Below, one piece after another: positions 1-8,908 of a stretch of DNA of 44,030 nt. The stretch is from the NCBI GenBank assembly GCA_023394965.1, contig JAEWZX010000044.1:1-44030 (forward strand), in the 5' to 3' direction. The number at the start of each line of letters is the position of its first letter. Position 1 is the first letter of the stretch. The translations under genes were made by a program, and so were the position numbers. The notes below the pieces were generated by a model that was not told the DNA's origin, did no database searches, and was given only the letters and a program-made list of their open reading frames with translations. The stretch is from Pseudomonadota bacterium (GTDB taxonomy: Bacteria > Pseudomonadota > Alphaproteobacteria > Sphingomonadales > Sphingomonadaceae).

Positions 1-14
1 AGGATCAAGCGGCG

Positions 15-46
15 AACCGTATTGGGGGCATGCCCCCAATACGGTT
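15..46. repeat. Perfect 32-bp palindrome
   Basis: The arm AACCGTATTGGGGGC at 15-29 is followed by AT and then by its exact reverse complement at 32-46, so the 32 bases are a perfect palindrome without a true loop. It could extrude as a cruciform or form a very stable RNA hairpin. No T-run follows, so a simple intrinsic terminator is not obvious. The remaining bases to 175 hold no recognisable gene. It may be a factor-independent stop for the minus-strand efflux operon, or the end of an element lying to the left. Confidence 0.9.
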
Positions 47-175
47 GTTGCCATTACGCCCAGTGATGGGCATCAAAACGGCCCAAGGCTCTACTCATAG
101 CTGGTAGAAACTTCGGGCTCAGACCAATATTAACCTTTATCAGCCAACCACTGTCCAATATTTAATGCAATTTAT

Positions 176-1597
176 TCACTGAATTGCTCTTTCCGCAGCG
201 ACTGCGTCCTGCCAGCCACCACCCAGCGCCTTGAACAGGTCCACCCGCGCCAGCGACAGCTGCCGTAGCGAGGCAGCATAGGCGGCGCGCGTGGCCAGCA
301 GATCCGACTGTGCCGTCAGCACATCGAGCCAGCCGATAGACCCCGCACGATAGCGTCTGTCGGCAAGCGCATAGGCGCGTTGGGAGCGCTCCTGCGCCTC
401 GCTCAGCGCCACAAGGCGGCGCTGTTCGGTATCCACGAGGGTGAGCGCCTGTTCGACCTCCTTGAGCGCGGTGACGACCTTGCCGTCGAACGTGGCCAGC
501 GATGCATCGCCCTGCGCCTCGGCCTGCCGCAACCGCGCCCGCGCCACGGAGACATTGGGGAAGCGCCACGAGAGCAGCGGCCCGAGCGAGAACGAGAAGG
601 AATCGCTTCCCCGCACCTGATCGTTGCGCAGAAAGCTGCCCGAACCGCCCAGGCTGATGCTCGGATAGAGTTCGGCGGTCGCAACGCCGATCCGTGCGGT
701 ATCGGCGGCCAGACGGCGCTCGGCTTCGCGCAGATCGGGGCGTCGCCGCAGCAAGGCCGCGCCATCGCCGACCGGAATGCTTGCCGCGGGTTCGGGCGGC
801 ATGACGCAGCCCAGCGCCGCCTCGGGCACCTTGTCGGGCGTTGTGCCGAGCAGCGCCGCCAGCTCGAAGCGGGCAACTTGCCGCTGGCCTTCGAAGGTGG
901 GCAAGGCCGCCCTCGCGCTCGCCTCGGCCGCTGCCGCACGTTCGATGTCGAGCCTGCTGGCCGAACCGGCCTGTTCCTGCATCGTTACCAGACGCAGGCT
1001 TTCGGTGCTCACCTGCAAGGACTGCTCAGCCACAGACAGGCCATGGGCCGAGGCGCAGGCATCGAGATAGGCGCGCGTCGTTTCCGCCGCCACCGTCACC
1101 CGCACTGCGTCACGCGCCGCCTCGACCGCTTCGGCATCGGCGCTTGCCGCCTCCACCGCGCGCCCAATCCGGCCAAACAGATCGGCCTCCCACGACAGAC
1201 CAAAGTCGCCGCTGTACGACCACTGTGGGTCGCTGCCGCCTGACAGGCCACTCTGCACGGAATTGCCATAGCCGACGCCGCCCGACACATCGGTGCCGGG
1301 CAGGCGGCCGGCACGCGCCTCCTGCATCACCGCACGCGCCTTGGCGAGATTGGCCGAGGCGACCCGCAGGTCGGTGTTGGCGGCGAAGGCCTGCGCGATC
1401 AGGTCGTCGAGCGCCGGATCGCGGTAAAGCCGCCACCAGTCGGCGGGCAGATCCCTTGCCGCGTCGATGCCTGCGGCATGGGAAATAAAAGGCCCTGCCG
1501 CCGCAGGGGGGGACTGCGGTGGGACGTAGGCAGGGCCGGCCGCGCAAGCCGAAGCGAGCAGCGGCAACAGGGTGAGAAGAAGCGAAGGTTTACGCAT
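176..1597 (-). CDS. RND efflux outer-membrane factor (NodT/OprM-type lipoprotein)
   Basis: This is the outer-membrane channel of a tripartite efflux pump. The start is set at the ATG at 1597 because the product then begins MRKPSLLLTLLPLLASACA, a lipoprotein signal peptide with lipobox LASAC; the longer frame adds 13 residues before it. The first mature part contains AGPAYVPP, typical of NodT/OprM proteins, and two OEP repeats follow (AEAASADAEAVEAARDAV... and SLGPLLSWRFPN...). The 473-residue length fits the family. Its start overlaps the permease stop by 8 bases, so it is the last gene of the adaptor-permease-channel operon. Substrate cannot be told from sequence. Confidence 0.95.
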   Translation of the reverse strand: MRKPSLLLTLLPLLASACAAGPAYVPPQSPPAAAGPFISHAAGIDAARDLPADWWRLYRDPALDDLIAQAFAANTDLRVASANLAKARAVMQEARAGRLPGTDVSGGVGYGNSVQSGLSGGSDPQWSYSGDFGLSWEADLFGRIGRAVEAASADAEAVEAARDAVRVTVAAETTRAYLDACASAHGLSVAEQSLQVSTESLRLVTMQEQAGSASRLDIERAAAAEASARAALPTFEGQRQVARFELAALLGTTPDKVPEAALGCVMPPEPAASIPVGDGAALLRRRPDLREAERRLAADTARIGVATAELYPSISLGGSGSFLRNDQVRGSDSFSFSLGPLLSWRFPNVSVARARLRQAEAQGDASLATFDGKVVTALKEVEQALTLVDTEQRRLVALSEAQERSQRAYALADRRYRAGSIGWLDVLTAQSDLLATRAAYAASLRQLSLARVDLFKALGGGWQDAVAAERAIQ

Positions 1598-4500
1598 GGG
1601 CCAGACCTCCATCGGTGAGACTTTCTGAAGCGTCACCCGCCTCGGCAGAGCGATGATCGCCCGCCAGCAACGAGTAGACGGTGGGCAGCACGAACAGCGT
1701 GAACACGGTGCCCACCAGCAAGCCCATCACCACCACGATCCCGATGGCAAAGCGGCTGTTCGCTCCGGCTCCGCCGGCAAACAGCAACGGCACAAGGCCC
1801 GCCGCCATCGCCGCGGTGGTCATGAGGATCGGGCGCATGCGCACCGCCGCCGCGTGGCGAATGGCCTCGATCCGGCCCCAGCCCTCTTCGCGCTGCATCT
1901 GGTTGGCGAAGGACACCATCAGAATGCCGTGCTTGGAGATCAGCCCGATCAGCGTCACCAGCCCGATCTGGGTGTAGATGTTGAGCGTGGCGTAGCCGAG
2001 GTAAAGCGGCACCAGCGCTCCGCACACCGCCAGCGGCACGGTGACGAGGATCACCAGCGGATCGCGGAAGCTCTCGAACTGCGCGGCAAGCACGAGGAAG
2101 ATCACCACCAGCGCAAAGCCGAACGAGACGGTCAGCCGGTTGCCTTCCTGCACATACTGGCGGCTGTTCGACAGCCAGTCGATGCTGGTGCCGGCGGGCA
2201 GAGGCTGGCTCTCCAGAAACTCCACCGCTTGCCCCATCGTGACGCCGGGCAGCAGCACAGCCGACAGGGTGGCGCTGTTCATCTGGTTGAACTGCGGCAG
2301 CCGGTTGGGTTGCGGGCGGATCTCCACGCTGGCGACCGTTGCGAGCGGCACGAGGCTGCCCGAAGCGGTGCGCACCCGGAACTGCCCCAGATCGTCCGGC
2401 GCAAGTCGCCGGGCCTGCGGCACCTGCGCGATCACGTCGTAGGAGCGGTCGTGCCAATTGAAGCGGTTCACGTAGTTCTCGCCGACGAGGATCGCCAAAG
2501 TGTCGGCGATCTCCGCCATGCTCACGCCCATCTCGCCCGCCTTTGCGCGGTCGATAGTGATGTGCGCTTCGGGGCTGTCGAAGGCGAGATCGCTGTCGAC
2601 GAAGGCGAACAGGCCGCTGCCCCAGGCAGCGCCCTTGATGGCTTCGAGCGTTTCGTATATCTGCGCGAAATCGTCCGACGAGCGGATCACCATCTGCACC
2701 GGCAGGCCGCCGCTGCCCGCAGGCAAGGGGCTGTCCTGAAACGAGGTCGCAAACACGCCTGTCACCGCACTCATCCAGCCGGACAGTTCCGCCTGAATAT
2801 CGTCGGCGGATCTATCCCGCTCGGTCCAGTCGTTGAGCACGACACCGCCGAACGCGCCGTTGGCATTGTTCTCGCCGCCGGTATCGAACCAGCTGTTCTT
2901 GAACTCCGGCAGGGTCTGGAAAATGCTGTCGATTTCGTCGCTGTAGCGCTGCGTATAGTCGAGGTTCGCATATTGCGGCGCCTTGGTCTGCACGAAGACG
3001 TAGCCCATGTCCTCCGGCGGGGCGAGTTCGCGCTGGGCGCCGGTGAACAGCACCACAATCGCGCCGAGCATGGCCACCCCCACGATCATGACCGCCGCTC
3101 GCGCAGCCAGCGTCCGGTCGAGCAGGCGCGAATAGCCGCTGGTGAGGCGATGCATGTTGCGCTCGATCGCCTGGCTCAGCCGCCCCTCGCCCAGTTTCGC
3201 ATGCAGCAACTTGCCGCTCATCATCGGCGAAAGCGTCAGCGCGACGACGCCCGAGACAAGCACCGAGCCCGCCAGCGTGAAGGCGAATTCGCGGAACAGC
3301 GCGCCGGTCAGTCCGCCCATCAGCCCGATCGGGGCATAGACCGCCGCCAGCGTAATCGTCATCGCGATCACCGGCCCGACGATTTCGCGCGCGCCGATCA
3401 GCGCCGCCTCGAACGGTTTGAGCCCTTCCTCGATATGGCGGTGGATGTTCTCGACCACGACGATGGCGTCATCGACCACGAGGCCGATGGCCAGCACCAT
3501 CGCCAGCAGCGTGAGCAGGTTGAACGAGAAGCCGAACGCCAGCATCAGCGCCGCCGTGCCGAGCAGGGACAGCGGAATGGTGACAATAGGAATGATCACC
3601 GCCCGCAGCGAGCCGAGGAACAGGAAGATCACCACGATCACGATGAGCACCGCTTCGATCAGCGTCTTCTGCACCTCGTCAATCGAGGCGTTGACGAAAT
3701 GGGCGACGTCGAAGTCGTTGCCGATCTCCACCCCCGGCGGAGCGACGCGCTGCATCTCGGGCAACAGGTCTTTCACCGCCGCGACGATTTCCAGCGGGTT
3801 GCCGTCAGGCGTCGGCGAGATGGCGATCGACACCCCGCTGCGCCCGGAGGACTGGGCCGCCGCGTCATAATTCTGGCCGCCAAGCTCGACGGTGGCGATG
3901 TCGCTCAGCCGCACCACGCCGCCGATGCCGGTCTTCACCACCATGGAGCGGAACGCGTCCACATTGGTGAGGTCGGTTCCCGCGGTGATGTTGATGGCGG
4001 TGTTGGCGCCTTTCAGCTGGCCGGGCGATGCCTGCACGTTGTTGGCCCGCAGCGCCGCCGCAATGTCGCCCGCCGTCATTCCGCGCGCGGCAAGCTTTAC
4101 CGGATCGACCCACACCCGCATCGCCAACGGCGCTCCGCCGCTGATCTGGGCCGAGGCGACACCGGGAACCGAGGTCAGCATCGGCTGGGCCACGCGGGTC
4201 GCGAAATCGACCAGTTGGGGCGCCGGCAGATCGTCGCTGATAAAGGAGATATACTGGATCGCCGAGGCGCCATCGGTGATCTTGGTGATGACCGGATCGG
4301 TCACGCCTTCGGGCAGGCGGAACTTCACCTGCTGCACCTTGGCGAGGATTTCGGTCATCGCCCGGTCCGCATCGGTGTTGAGCACCAGCTTGGCGCTGAT
4401 CCGGCTGCTGCCCTGGGTCGAGGTCGAAGTGATATATTCGATGCCGCTGGCGGTCGCGATGGCCTGCGCGATCGGCGTGGTGACAAAGCCCTGCATCACG

Positions 4501-4670
4501 TCCTGCGTCGCGCCGGGAAAGGCGGTGTCGATGGTGATCGTGGCGCTTTCCATACGGGGATATTGCCGCACTTGCAGCGTGTAGGTCGCGCTCAGGCCCA
4601 CCAGCAGGATGAACAGGCTGACCACCACCGCGAGAATCGGGCGGCGGATGAAGATGTCGGTGAAGGCCAT
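1590..4670 (-). CDS. RND efflux transporter permease (HAE-1 type)
   Basis: This is the inner-membrane proton/drug antiporter of the pump. The start at 4670 gives MAFTDIFIRRPILAVVVSLF, the canonical RND N-terminus with transmembrane helix 1; an upstream frame extension is arginine-rich and non-family. The paired aspartates of helix 4 are visible in AIGLVVDDAIVVVENIHRH, and the repeat half starts again near LTVSFGFALVVIFLVLAAQF. The length of 1026 residues is normal. The gene starts one base after the adaptor stop and its end overlaps the channel start, so the three are one operon. It is closer to the MexF/MuxB-like or VexF-like branch than to AcrB (impression only). Transcription is probably driven from the SoxR site at 5857-5887. 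Confidence 0.96.
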   Translation of the reverse strand: MAFTDIFIRRPILAVVVSLFILLVGLSATYTLQVRQYPRMESATITIDTAFPGATQDVMQGFVTTPIAQAIATASGIEYITSTSTQGSSRISAKLVLNTDADRAMTEILAKVQQVKFRLPEGVTDPVITKITDGASAIQYISFISDDLPAPQLVDFATRVAQPMLTSVPGVASAQISGGAPLAMRVWVDPVKLAARGMTAGDIAAALRANNVQASPGQLKGANTAINITAGTDLTNVDAFRSMVVKTGIGGVVRLSDIATVELGGQNYDAAAQSSGRSGVSIAISPTPDGNPLEIVAAVKDLLPEMQRVAPPGVEIGNDFDVAHFVNASIDEVQKTLIEAVLIVIVVIFLFLGSLRAVIIPIVTIPLSLLGTAALMLAFGFSFNLLTLLAMVLAIGLVVDDAIVVVENIHRHIEEGLKPFEAALIGAREIVGPVIAMTITLAAVYAPIGLMGGLTGALFREFAFTLAGSVLVSGVVALTLSPMMSGKLLHAKLGEGRLSQAIERNMHRLTSGYSRLLDRTLAARAAVMIVGVAMLGAIVVLFTGAQRELAPPEDMGYVFVQTKAPQYANLDYTQRYSDEIDSIFQTLPEFKNSWFDTGGENNANGAFGGVVLNDWTERDRSADDIQAELSGWMSAVTGVFATSFQDSPLPAGSGGLPVQMVIRSSDDFAQIYETLEAIKGAAWGSGLFAFVDSDLAFDSPEAHITIDRAKAGEMGVSMAEIADTLAILVGENYVNRFNWHDRSYDVIAQVPQARRLAPDDLGQFRVRTASGSLVPLATVASVEIRPQPNRLPQFNQMNSATLSAVLLPGVTMGQAVEFLESQPLPAGTSIDWLSNSRQYVQEGNRLTVSFGFALVVIFLVLAAQFESFRDPLVILVTVPLAVCGALVPLYLGYATLNIYTQIGLVTLIGLISKHGILMVSFANQMQREEGWGRIEAIRHAAAVRMRPILMTTAAMAAGLVPLLFAGGAGANSRFAIGIVVVMGLLVGTVFTLFVLPTVYSLLAGDHRSAEAGDASESLTDGGLAHA

Positions 4671-4671
4671 C

Positions 4672-5790
4672 TCAGCGCGCTCCCGCCTTCGCGGGCGACA
4701 CCACGGTGACATCGGCACCGGGCTGAACGCGCAGCAGCCCCTCCGTCACCACCACATCGCCGGGGGCCAGCCCCTGCGTGATCACCACATCATTGCCGAT
4801 GCGGCGGCCCGCCATGACCGGCACATATTCCGCCTTGCCCCCCTTGCGCGCATCGCTGCCGCGAATGACGATCACGCTATCCCCTTGCGCCGAGGTCTGG
4901 ATGGCGGTGGCCGGAACGACCAGCGCACCGCTCTGCGCGGGCAGTTCCAGCGAAGCGGTGACATACATGCCGGGGCGCAAAGCCCGGTCAGGATTGGGCA
5001 GGATCGCCTGCACCGTGACGTTGCGCGTATCCTCGCCGATGCGGGGCTCGACCGCGTTCACGCGTGCGGTGAATGTCCGCTCGGGATAGGCATCGCTGGC
5101 CAGCAGCACTGTCGCACCGGGCTTCACCAGCGCGAGATTCTGCTGCGGCAGCGCGAATTCGACGTAGAGACGCGAGAGGTCCGTTAGCGTAGCGATGGGG
5201 TCGCCGGGATTGAGATATTGCCCCGGATTGACCCGGCGCAGCCCGATCTGCCCGGCGAAGGGCGCGCGCACCTGCTTCTGGGTCAGCCGCGCATCGAGCT
5301 GGCGCACCTCGGCCAGCGCCTGATCGCGCTGCGCCCGCCGCTCTTCGAGCCGTTCGCGCGGTTCCGCACCGCTGGGGGCCAGCTCTTCCGAGCGCGCGAC
5401 CTGCGTGCGGGAGAAGGCCGCCCGTACCTGCGCCGCGGCCCGGTCGGCCCGTTCCGGCCCGTCGAACAGCTGAACCAGCACGGTTCCGGCACCGACCTGA
5501 GCCCCCGAATCGAACCGGATCGCCGACACGCGGCCCGCAACCTCTGCCGAAAGCTCCACTTCGCGCACAGCGCTGAGCGTACCGATCGCTTCGAGCGCCA
5601 GCGGCACCTCGCGCGGATTGACCTGCATGGCGACCACCGGCAGCGGTGCCTGCTCCCACTCCTGCGCCTGCCCGGCCTTCAGACCGCGCCAGACGAACAG
5701 GCCGCCCAGAATAATGGCCAGTGCCGCAAGCGTGGCAAGAATGGTGCGAAGGTGCGGGAGGCGCTCGTTCAGACGCGCTTTCGATGTCAT
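4672..5790 (-). CDS. RND efflux periplasmic adaptor (membrane fusion protein)
   Basis: This is the periplasmic adaptor (MFP/HlyD family) bridging permease and channel. The start ATG at 5790 has GGAG about six bases upstream and gives MTSKARLNERLPHLRTILATLAALAIILGG, a short cytoplasmic lead and one membrane anchor. The lipoyl half motifs are visible (EVELSAEVAGRVSAIRFDSG before a coiled-coil hairpin rich in R, E and A, then VRAPFAGQIGLRRVNPGQYL after it), followed by the beta-barrel domain. The length is 372 residues. It is the first gene of the operon and is divergent from soxR. Confidence 0.95.
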   Translation of the reverse strand: MTSKARLNERLPHLRTILATLAALAIILGGLFVWRGLKAGQAQEWEQAPLPVVAMQVNPREVPLALEAIGTLSAVREVELSAEVAGRVSAIRFDSGAQVGAGTVLVQLFDGPERADRAAAQVRAAFSRTQVARSEELAPSGAEPRERLEERRAQRDQALAEVRQLDARLTQKQVRAPFAGQIGLRRVNPGQYLNPGDPIATLTDLSRLYVEFALPQQNLALVKPGATVLLASDAYPERTFTARVNAVEPRIGEDTRNVTVQAILPNPDRALRPGMYVTASLELPAQSGALVVPATAIQTSAQGDSVIVIRGSDARKGGKAEYVPVMAGRRIGNDVVITQGLAPGDVVVTEGLLRVQPGADVTVVSPAKAGAR

Positions 5791-5856
5791 GTCGGCTCCG
5801 GTTCTGTGCCCGCGACGGCGGGCAAAAAGGGAAGCTTGCGAAACAAGCCGACACGC

Positions 5857-5887
5857 CCCATACAACCTCAACATATATTAAGGTCAA
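5857..5887 (-). promoter_or_regulatory. SoxR-type operator and 19-bp-spacer promoter of the efflux operon
   Basis: Read on the minus strand, TTGACC (5882-5887) and TATGGG (5857-5862) are separated by exactly 19 bases. The 18-bp near-palindrome CCTTAATATATGTTGAGG lies at 5866-5883. The E. coli soxS operator is CCTCAAGTTAACTTGAGG, so the outer half-sites match except one base. The over-long 19-bp spacer is the hallmark of promoters activated by MerR-family proteins through DNA untwisting. The site sits between the adaptor gene and soxR. Confidence 0.85.
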
Positions 5888-5896
5888 GGACTATCT

Positions 5897-6358
5897 ATGC
5901 CTTCTTCAGCACCGCATGCTCTCGCTGTCGGGGATGTTGCGCGGCGTAGCGGCGTGGCGGTCTCAACGGTCCATTTTTACGAGCGGCAAGGACTGATCGA
6001 AGGCTGGCGCACCAGCGGTAACCAGCGGCGCTATCACCGCTCGGTGCTGCGCCGGATCGCGATGATCCGCATTGCCCAGCGCGCCGGAATTCCGCTGGCG
6101 ATCATCAAGGAAACGCTGGCGGAAATGCCGCACGATCATATTCCGACCGCAGCAGATTGGCGAAACTTCACCAACACCTGGACCGAGATGCTCAACGAGC
6201 GGATCAATTCGCTGATGCAGCTGCGCGACCAGATGACCAACTGCATCGGCTGCGGCTGCATGTCGCTGGAAGAATGCCCACTGCGCAATCCGATGGATGA
6301 GTTGGGGCAGCGCGGCGCGGGCCCGCAACGACTTCTCAATCCGCTCGGCAGTTCGTAA
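5897..6358 (+). CDS. soxR: Redox-sensitive MerR-family activator SoxR
   Basis: SoxR is a dimeric [2Fe-2S] sensor that activates transcription when oxidised, for example by redox-cycling compounds. The N-terminal MerR winged helix runs from about residue 8 to 75 (VGDVARRSGVAVSTVHFYER, then GNQRRYHRSVLRRIA), followed by a dimerisation helix. The iron-sulfur cysteines are C116, C119, C121 and C127 in CIGCGCMSLEECPLRNP, the diagnostic SoxR pattern. The length of 153 residues is typical. AAGGA precedes the ATG. In organisms without soxS, SoxR acts directly on efflux genes, and the adjoining operator and pump agree with this. Confidence 0.97.
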   Translation: MPSSAPHALAVGDVARRSGVAVSTVHFYERQGLIEGWRTSGNQRRYHRSVLRRIAMIRIAQRAGIPLAIIKETLAEMPHDHIPTAADWRNFTNTWTEMLNERINSLMQLRDQMTNCIGCGCMSLEECPLRNPMDELGQRGAGPQRLLNPLGSS

Positions 6359-6472
6359 GGTGTCTGGCAAACCAGACGCACTGTACGAATTTGAGAACGA
6401 CAACTTAGGTCTTTCAGGCCCGGCCAGAAGTTTGACACCGGCGCCTGCACTCAGCTCGCAGGACCCCGAGAT

Positions 6473-7417
6473 TTACTCAGTTCCGGCTTCGTCCGCTCTG
6501 CGCATTTGCCGCTTCGCACCGAACGCACCTATCACAATGCCCCCCAGAATCAGTACCATCCCGATCAAGTGAAATCGGAAAAGCGCTTCCCCGAGCAGCA
6601 ACGCTGCGAAACCAGCGCCGAACAGAGGCATCAAAGTGATCATCTGACCCGCAGGTGCTGCTCCGAGATTTTTCACAGCAGCGTTGTAGAGCACATAGGC
6701 GACCAGCGACGGGAAGAGCGCGACGTAGACAAAGGCACCCAGCACATCGGCCCGCAGCGGAATGCTTGCCCCGCCAGCCATTTCCATCGCAGAGAGCGGA
6801 GCCATGGCTACCGCGCCGATAGCAAATGTCGCTGTCAGGAAACTGGCCGGATGACAATCGGGACGAAGGCGTAGCAGCGTGGTATATAGCGCCCAGCAGG
6901 CAACCCCGCACAGCACGAGAAAATCCCCGGCATTGAGTGTCAGCCGCGCCAGCGCCGCAAGGTCGCCGCGCAGCACGATGAGCCCCACGCCCAGCATGGA
7001 GAGGGTCACGCCGACGATCTGCAAGGCCGACGCCCGGTCGCCGAAAAAGAGGCGATTGAACAGGAGGACGAGCGCCGGGATCGCCGCCTGAAGCAAAAGC
7101 CCGTTGCTGGCGGTGGTGAAGTGCAGGCCCGAATAGATGAAGGCATTGAAGGCCGCCACGCCCGTCAGGCCAAGCAGCAGGACCACCTTCCAGTGCGACA
7201 GCAGTTGTTGTCGATCGGCGTGCAAATGCCTCCACGCAAAAGGCAGAAGGATCACAAGTGCCCCGCTCCACCTGACCAGCGCAAGGGTGAATGGCGGAAT
7301 GATACCGTTGACCGCCCGCCCGACAATGAAATTGCCCGACCAGAAAAGAATCACGATGCAGAGCGTGGCGTAAGACCAGATATTCGTGCGAGCCGCCGGG
7401 GAACGATTCGTGTGCAT
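6473..7417 (-). CDS. EamA/DMT-family transporter
   Basis: This is a ten-helix drug/metabolite transporter of the EamA type, probably an exporter. The sequence shows two EamA repeats: SYATLCIVILFWSGNFIVGR... and the second from about residue 150 (LVLCGVACWALYTTLLRLR). Signature stretches such as ALVRWSGALVILLPFAWR and GLTGVAAFNAFIYSGLHFTTASNG support it. The ATG at 7417 has GGGG seven bases upstream and is preferred to a GTG four codons earlier. It lies 15 bases after the MocR-type gene on the same strand, so it is likely co-transcribed and may export the compound sensed by that regulator. Substrate is unknown. Confidence 0.9.
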   Translation of the reverse strand: MHTNRSPAARTNIWSYATLCIVILFWSGNFIVGRAVNGIIPPFTLALVRWSGALVILLPFAWRHLHADRQQLLSHWKVVLLLGLTGVAAFNAFIYSGLHFTTASNGLLLQAAIPALVLLFNRLFFGDRASALQIVGVTLSMLGVGLIVLRGDLAALARLTLNAGDFLVLCGVACWALYTTLLRLRPDCHPASFLTATFAIGAVAMAPLSAMEMAGGASIPLRADVLGAFVYVALFPSLVAYVLYNAAVKNLGAAPAGQMITLMPLFGAGFAALLLGEALFRFHLIGMVLILGGIVIGAFGAKRQMRRADEAGTE

Positions 7418-7432
7418 GGTTAGCCCCACATC

Positions 7433-8821
7433 TCAGACCAGACCACGCGCCGCGCTGCCTCCGGCAGGTGACAGCATGGCGGCGATATCGCGAAGCGCCT
7501 GTTCGAGAGTATCGCGCGAACGCAGGCCGCCAAGGCACAGGCGGACGCCTGAGGGTGCCACGGCATCGACAATCGGCCCGTCGGGCGGCGTCAGCGCGAT
7601 GGAGGCGCGCAAGGCCCGCGCGCTCAGCCGTTCGGCATCGAGCATCGGCATGGGCATCCACACGTGGAGGCTGCGCCCTGCTCCCGGCACCGTTATTGCC
7701 TTGCCCAGGATAGTGGTCGCGAGCTGTGTTCGCGCTTCGCATTCGACGATCACATCGTCAGCGATCCGGTCGGCAGTTCCATCCTGCTCCCATTGGCTGA
7801 AGACCAGTCCGCCCAATGACGGCGGGCTATAGCCAAAGGCGCGAATGCCCAGCAGCAGGCGGTCGCGCACATCCTCATTCTCGGGCGGCAGTAGGTATCC
7901 GAGCCGCAGCCCGGGCACTACCGCTTTGGAAACGCCCGCCACCATCAGCGTGCGTTCGGGCGCAAGGTCGGCAAAGCTCGCCGCCACTCCGGCATCGGCG
8001 AAAAGGCGATAGGCCTCGTCTTCGACGATCATCAGATCGTGCGAACGTGCGACCTCGACCACCTCTGCCCGCCGCTCTGCATCGAGCGTGATCGTGGTCG
8101 GGTTTTGCAAGGTCGGGATTACGACGAGTACCCTCGCCCCGGTCTCGCGGGCACAGCGGGCGAGCGCCTCGGGATCGATCCCTCGTTCGTCAATGGCAAC
8201 GCCCCTGAGGCGGTAGCCAATATGCTCGGCCAAGGTGCGGATGCCGGGATAGGTCGCGGCTTCGCACAGGATGGTGTCGCCCGGTCGTGCCAGCGCCGCG
8301 AAGGCGAGCGCAAGGCCATGTTGCCCCCCGTTGCATTGGATGATCCGATCCGCCGTCGCCCGCATCACGCCATGGCGGCGCCTTAGCCACGATGCCCCGG
8401 CCTCGCGGATCGCTGGCAAGCCGTCGGGCGGCGCATAGTTCACCACCGTAGAGAGGTCTGCGCGTTGGCGCACGCGGTTCAGCCCTTCTCCGATCAAACG
8501 TTCGGCAGGATCGAGCGGCGGCACATTGCGGGCCATGTCCAGCGGACCAGAGTCAGGCGACGAGGAATGCGGCATCGCGCGGTCGGCGACGAACGAACCG
8601 CGACCGACATGGCTGGAAATGAACCCCCGCCGCTCCGCCTCGACATAGGCCCGGCTGACCGTGCCGACACTCAACGACAGGCGGTGCGCCAGATCGCGCT
8701 GCGGAGGCAGCCGATCACCGGGCACAAGGCGGCCATCGCGCACATCACTCTCTAGGGCGGTCACGAGACGCTCGTACACCGGTGCACCGCCCTTCGAAAT
8801 GTCCGGCTGCCAGTCCTTCAT
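7433..8821 (-). CDS. MocR-type regulator (GntR DNA-binding domain fused to aminotransferase fold)
   Basis: The N-terminal winged helix of GntR type is seen at residues 10-75 (YERLVTALESDVRDGRLVPG, then LPPQRDLAHRLSLSVGTVSR). The rest is a class-I aminotransferase-like domain with the PLP lysine in MVAGVSKAVVPGLRLGYLL and the phosphate/ring contacts in NPTTITLDAERR and VEDEAYRLF. MocR proteins sense PLP with an amino acid or amine and control nearby genes. The start at 8821 was chosen because GGGA lies six bases upstream; an ATG two codons earlier has no spacing. It is divergent from a LysE exporter operon and followed by an EamA exporter, which points to control of amino-acid export. Confidence 0.93.
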   Translation of the reverse strand: MKDWQPDISKGGAPVYERLVTALESDVRDGRLVPGDRLPPQRDLAHRLSLSVGTVSRAYVEAERRGFISSHVGRGSFVADRAMPHSSSPDSGPLDMARNVPPLDPAERLIGEGLNRVRQRADLSTVVNYAPPDGLPAIREAGASWLRRRHGVMRATADRIIQCNGGQHGLALAFAALARPGDTILCEAATYPGIRTLAEHIGYRLRGVAIDERGIDPEALARCARETGARVLVVIPTLQNPTTITLDAERRAEVVEVARSHDLMIVEDEAYRLFADAGVAASFADLAPERTLMVAGVSKAVVPGLRLGYLLPPENEDVRDRLLLGIRAFGYSPPSLGGLVFSQWEQDGTADRIADDVIVECEARTQLATTILGKAITVPGAGRSLHVWMPMPMLDAERLSARALRASIALTPPDGPIVDAVAPSGVRLCLGGLRSRDTLEQALRDIAAMLSPAGGSAARGLV

Positions 8822-8836
8822 TGCCATTCCCGATCA

Positions 8837-8856
8837 ATATTGAACTGGTTCAATAT
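8837..8856. promoter_or_regulatory. Inverted-repeat operator between MocR-type gene and LysE operon
   Basis: ATATTGAAC (8837-8845) and GTTCAATAT (8848-8856) are exact reverse complements separated by TG. A further half-site AGTTCAAT occurs at 8871-8878. The position, in the short divergent spacer, fits an operator for the adjacent MocR-type regulator. Binding by that protein is inferred. Confidence 0.65.
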
Positions 8857-8908
8857 CATATTTGACTCATAGTTCAATGATGATCATCCGTCTGTGCAGG
8901 AGAACACG

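Noticed and set aside
1653..4709. 1018-codon plus-strand open frame
   Set aside because: It is antisense to the RND permease, rich in H, R and Q without a protein pattern, a common product of high-GC coding on the other strand.
6360..6379. GTCTGG/CCAGAC hairpin after soxR
   Set aside because: Only six to eight pairs and no T-run; too weak to call a terminator.
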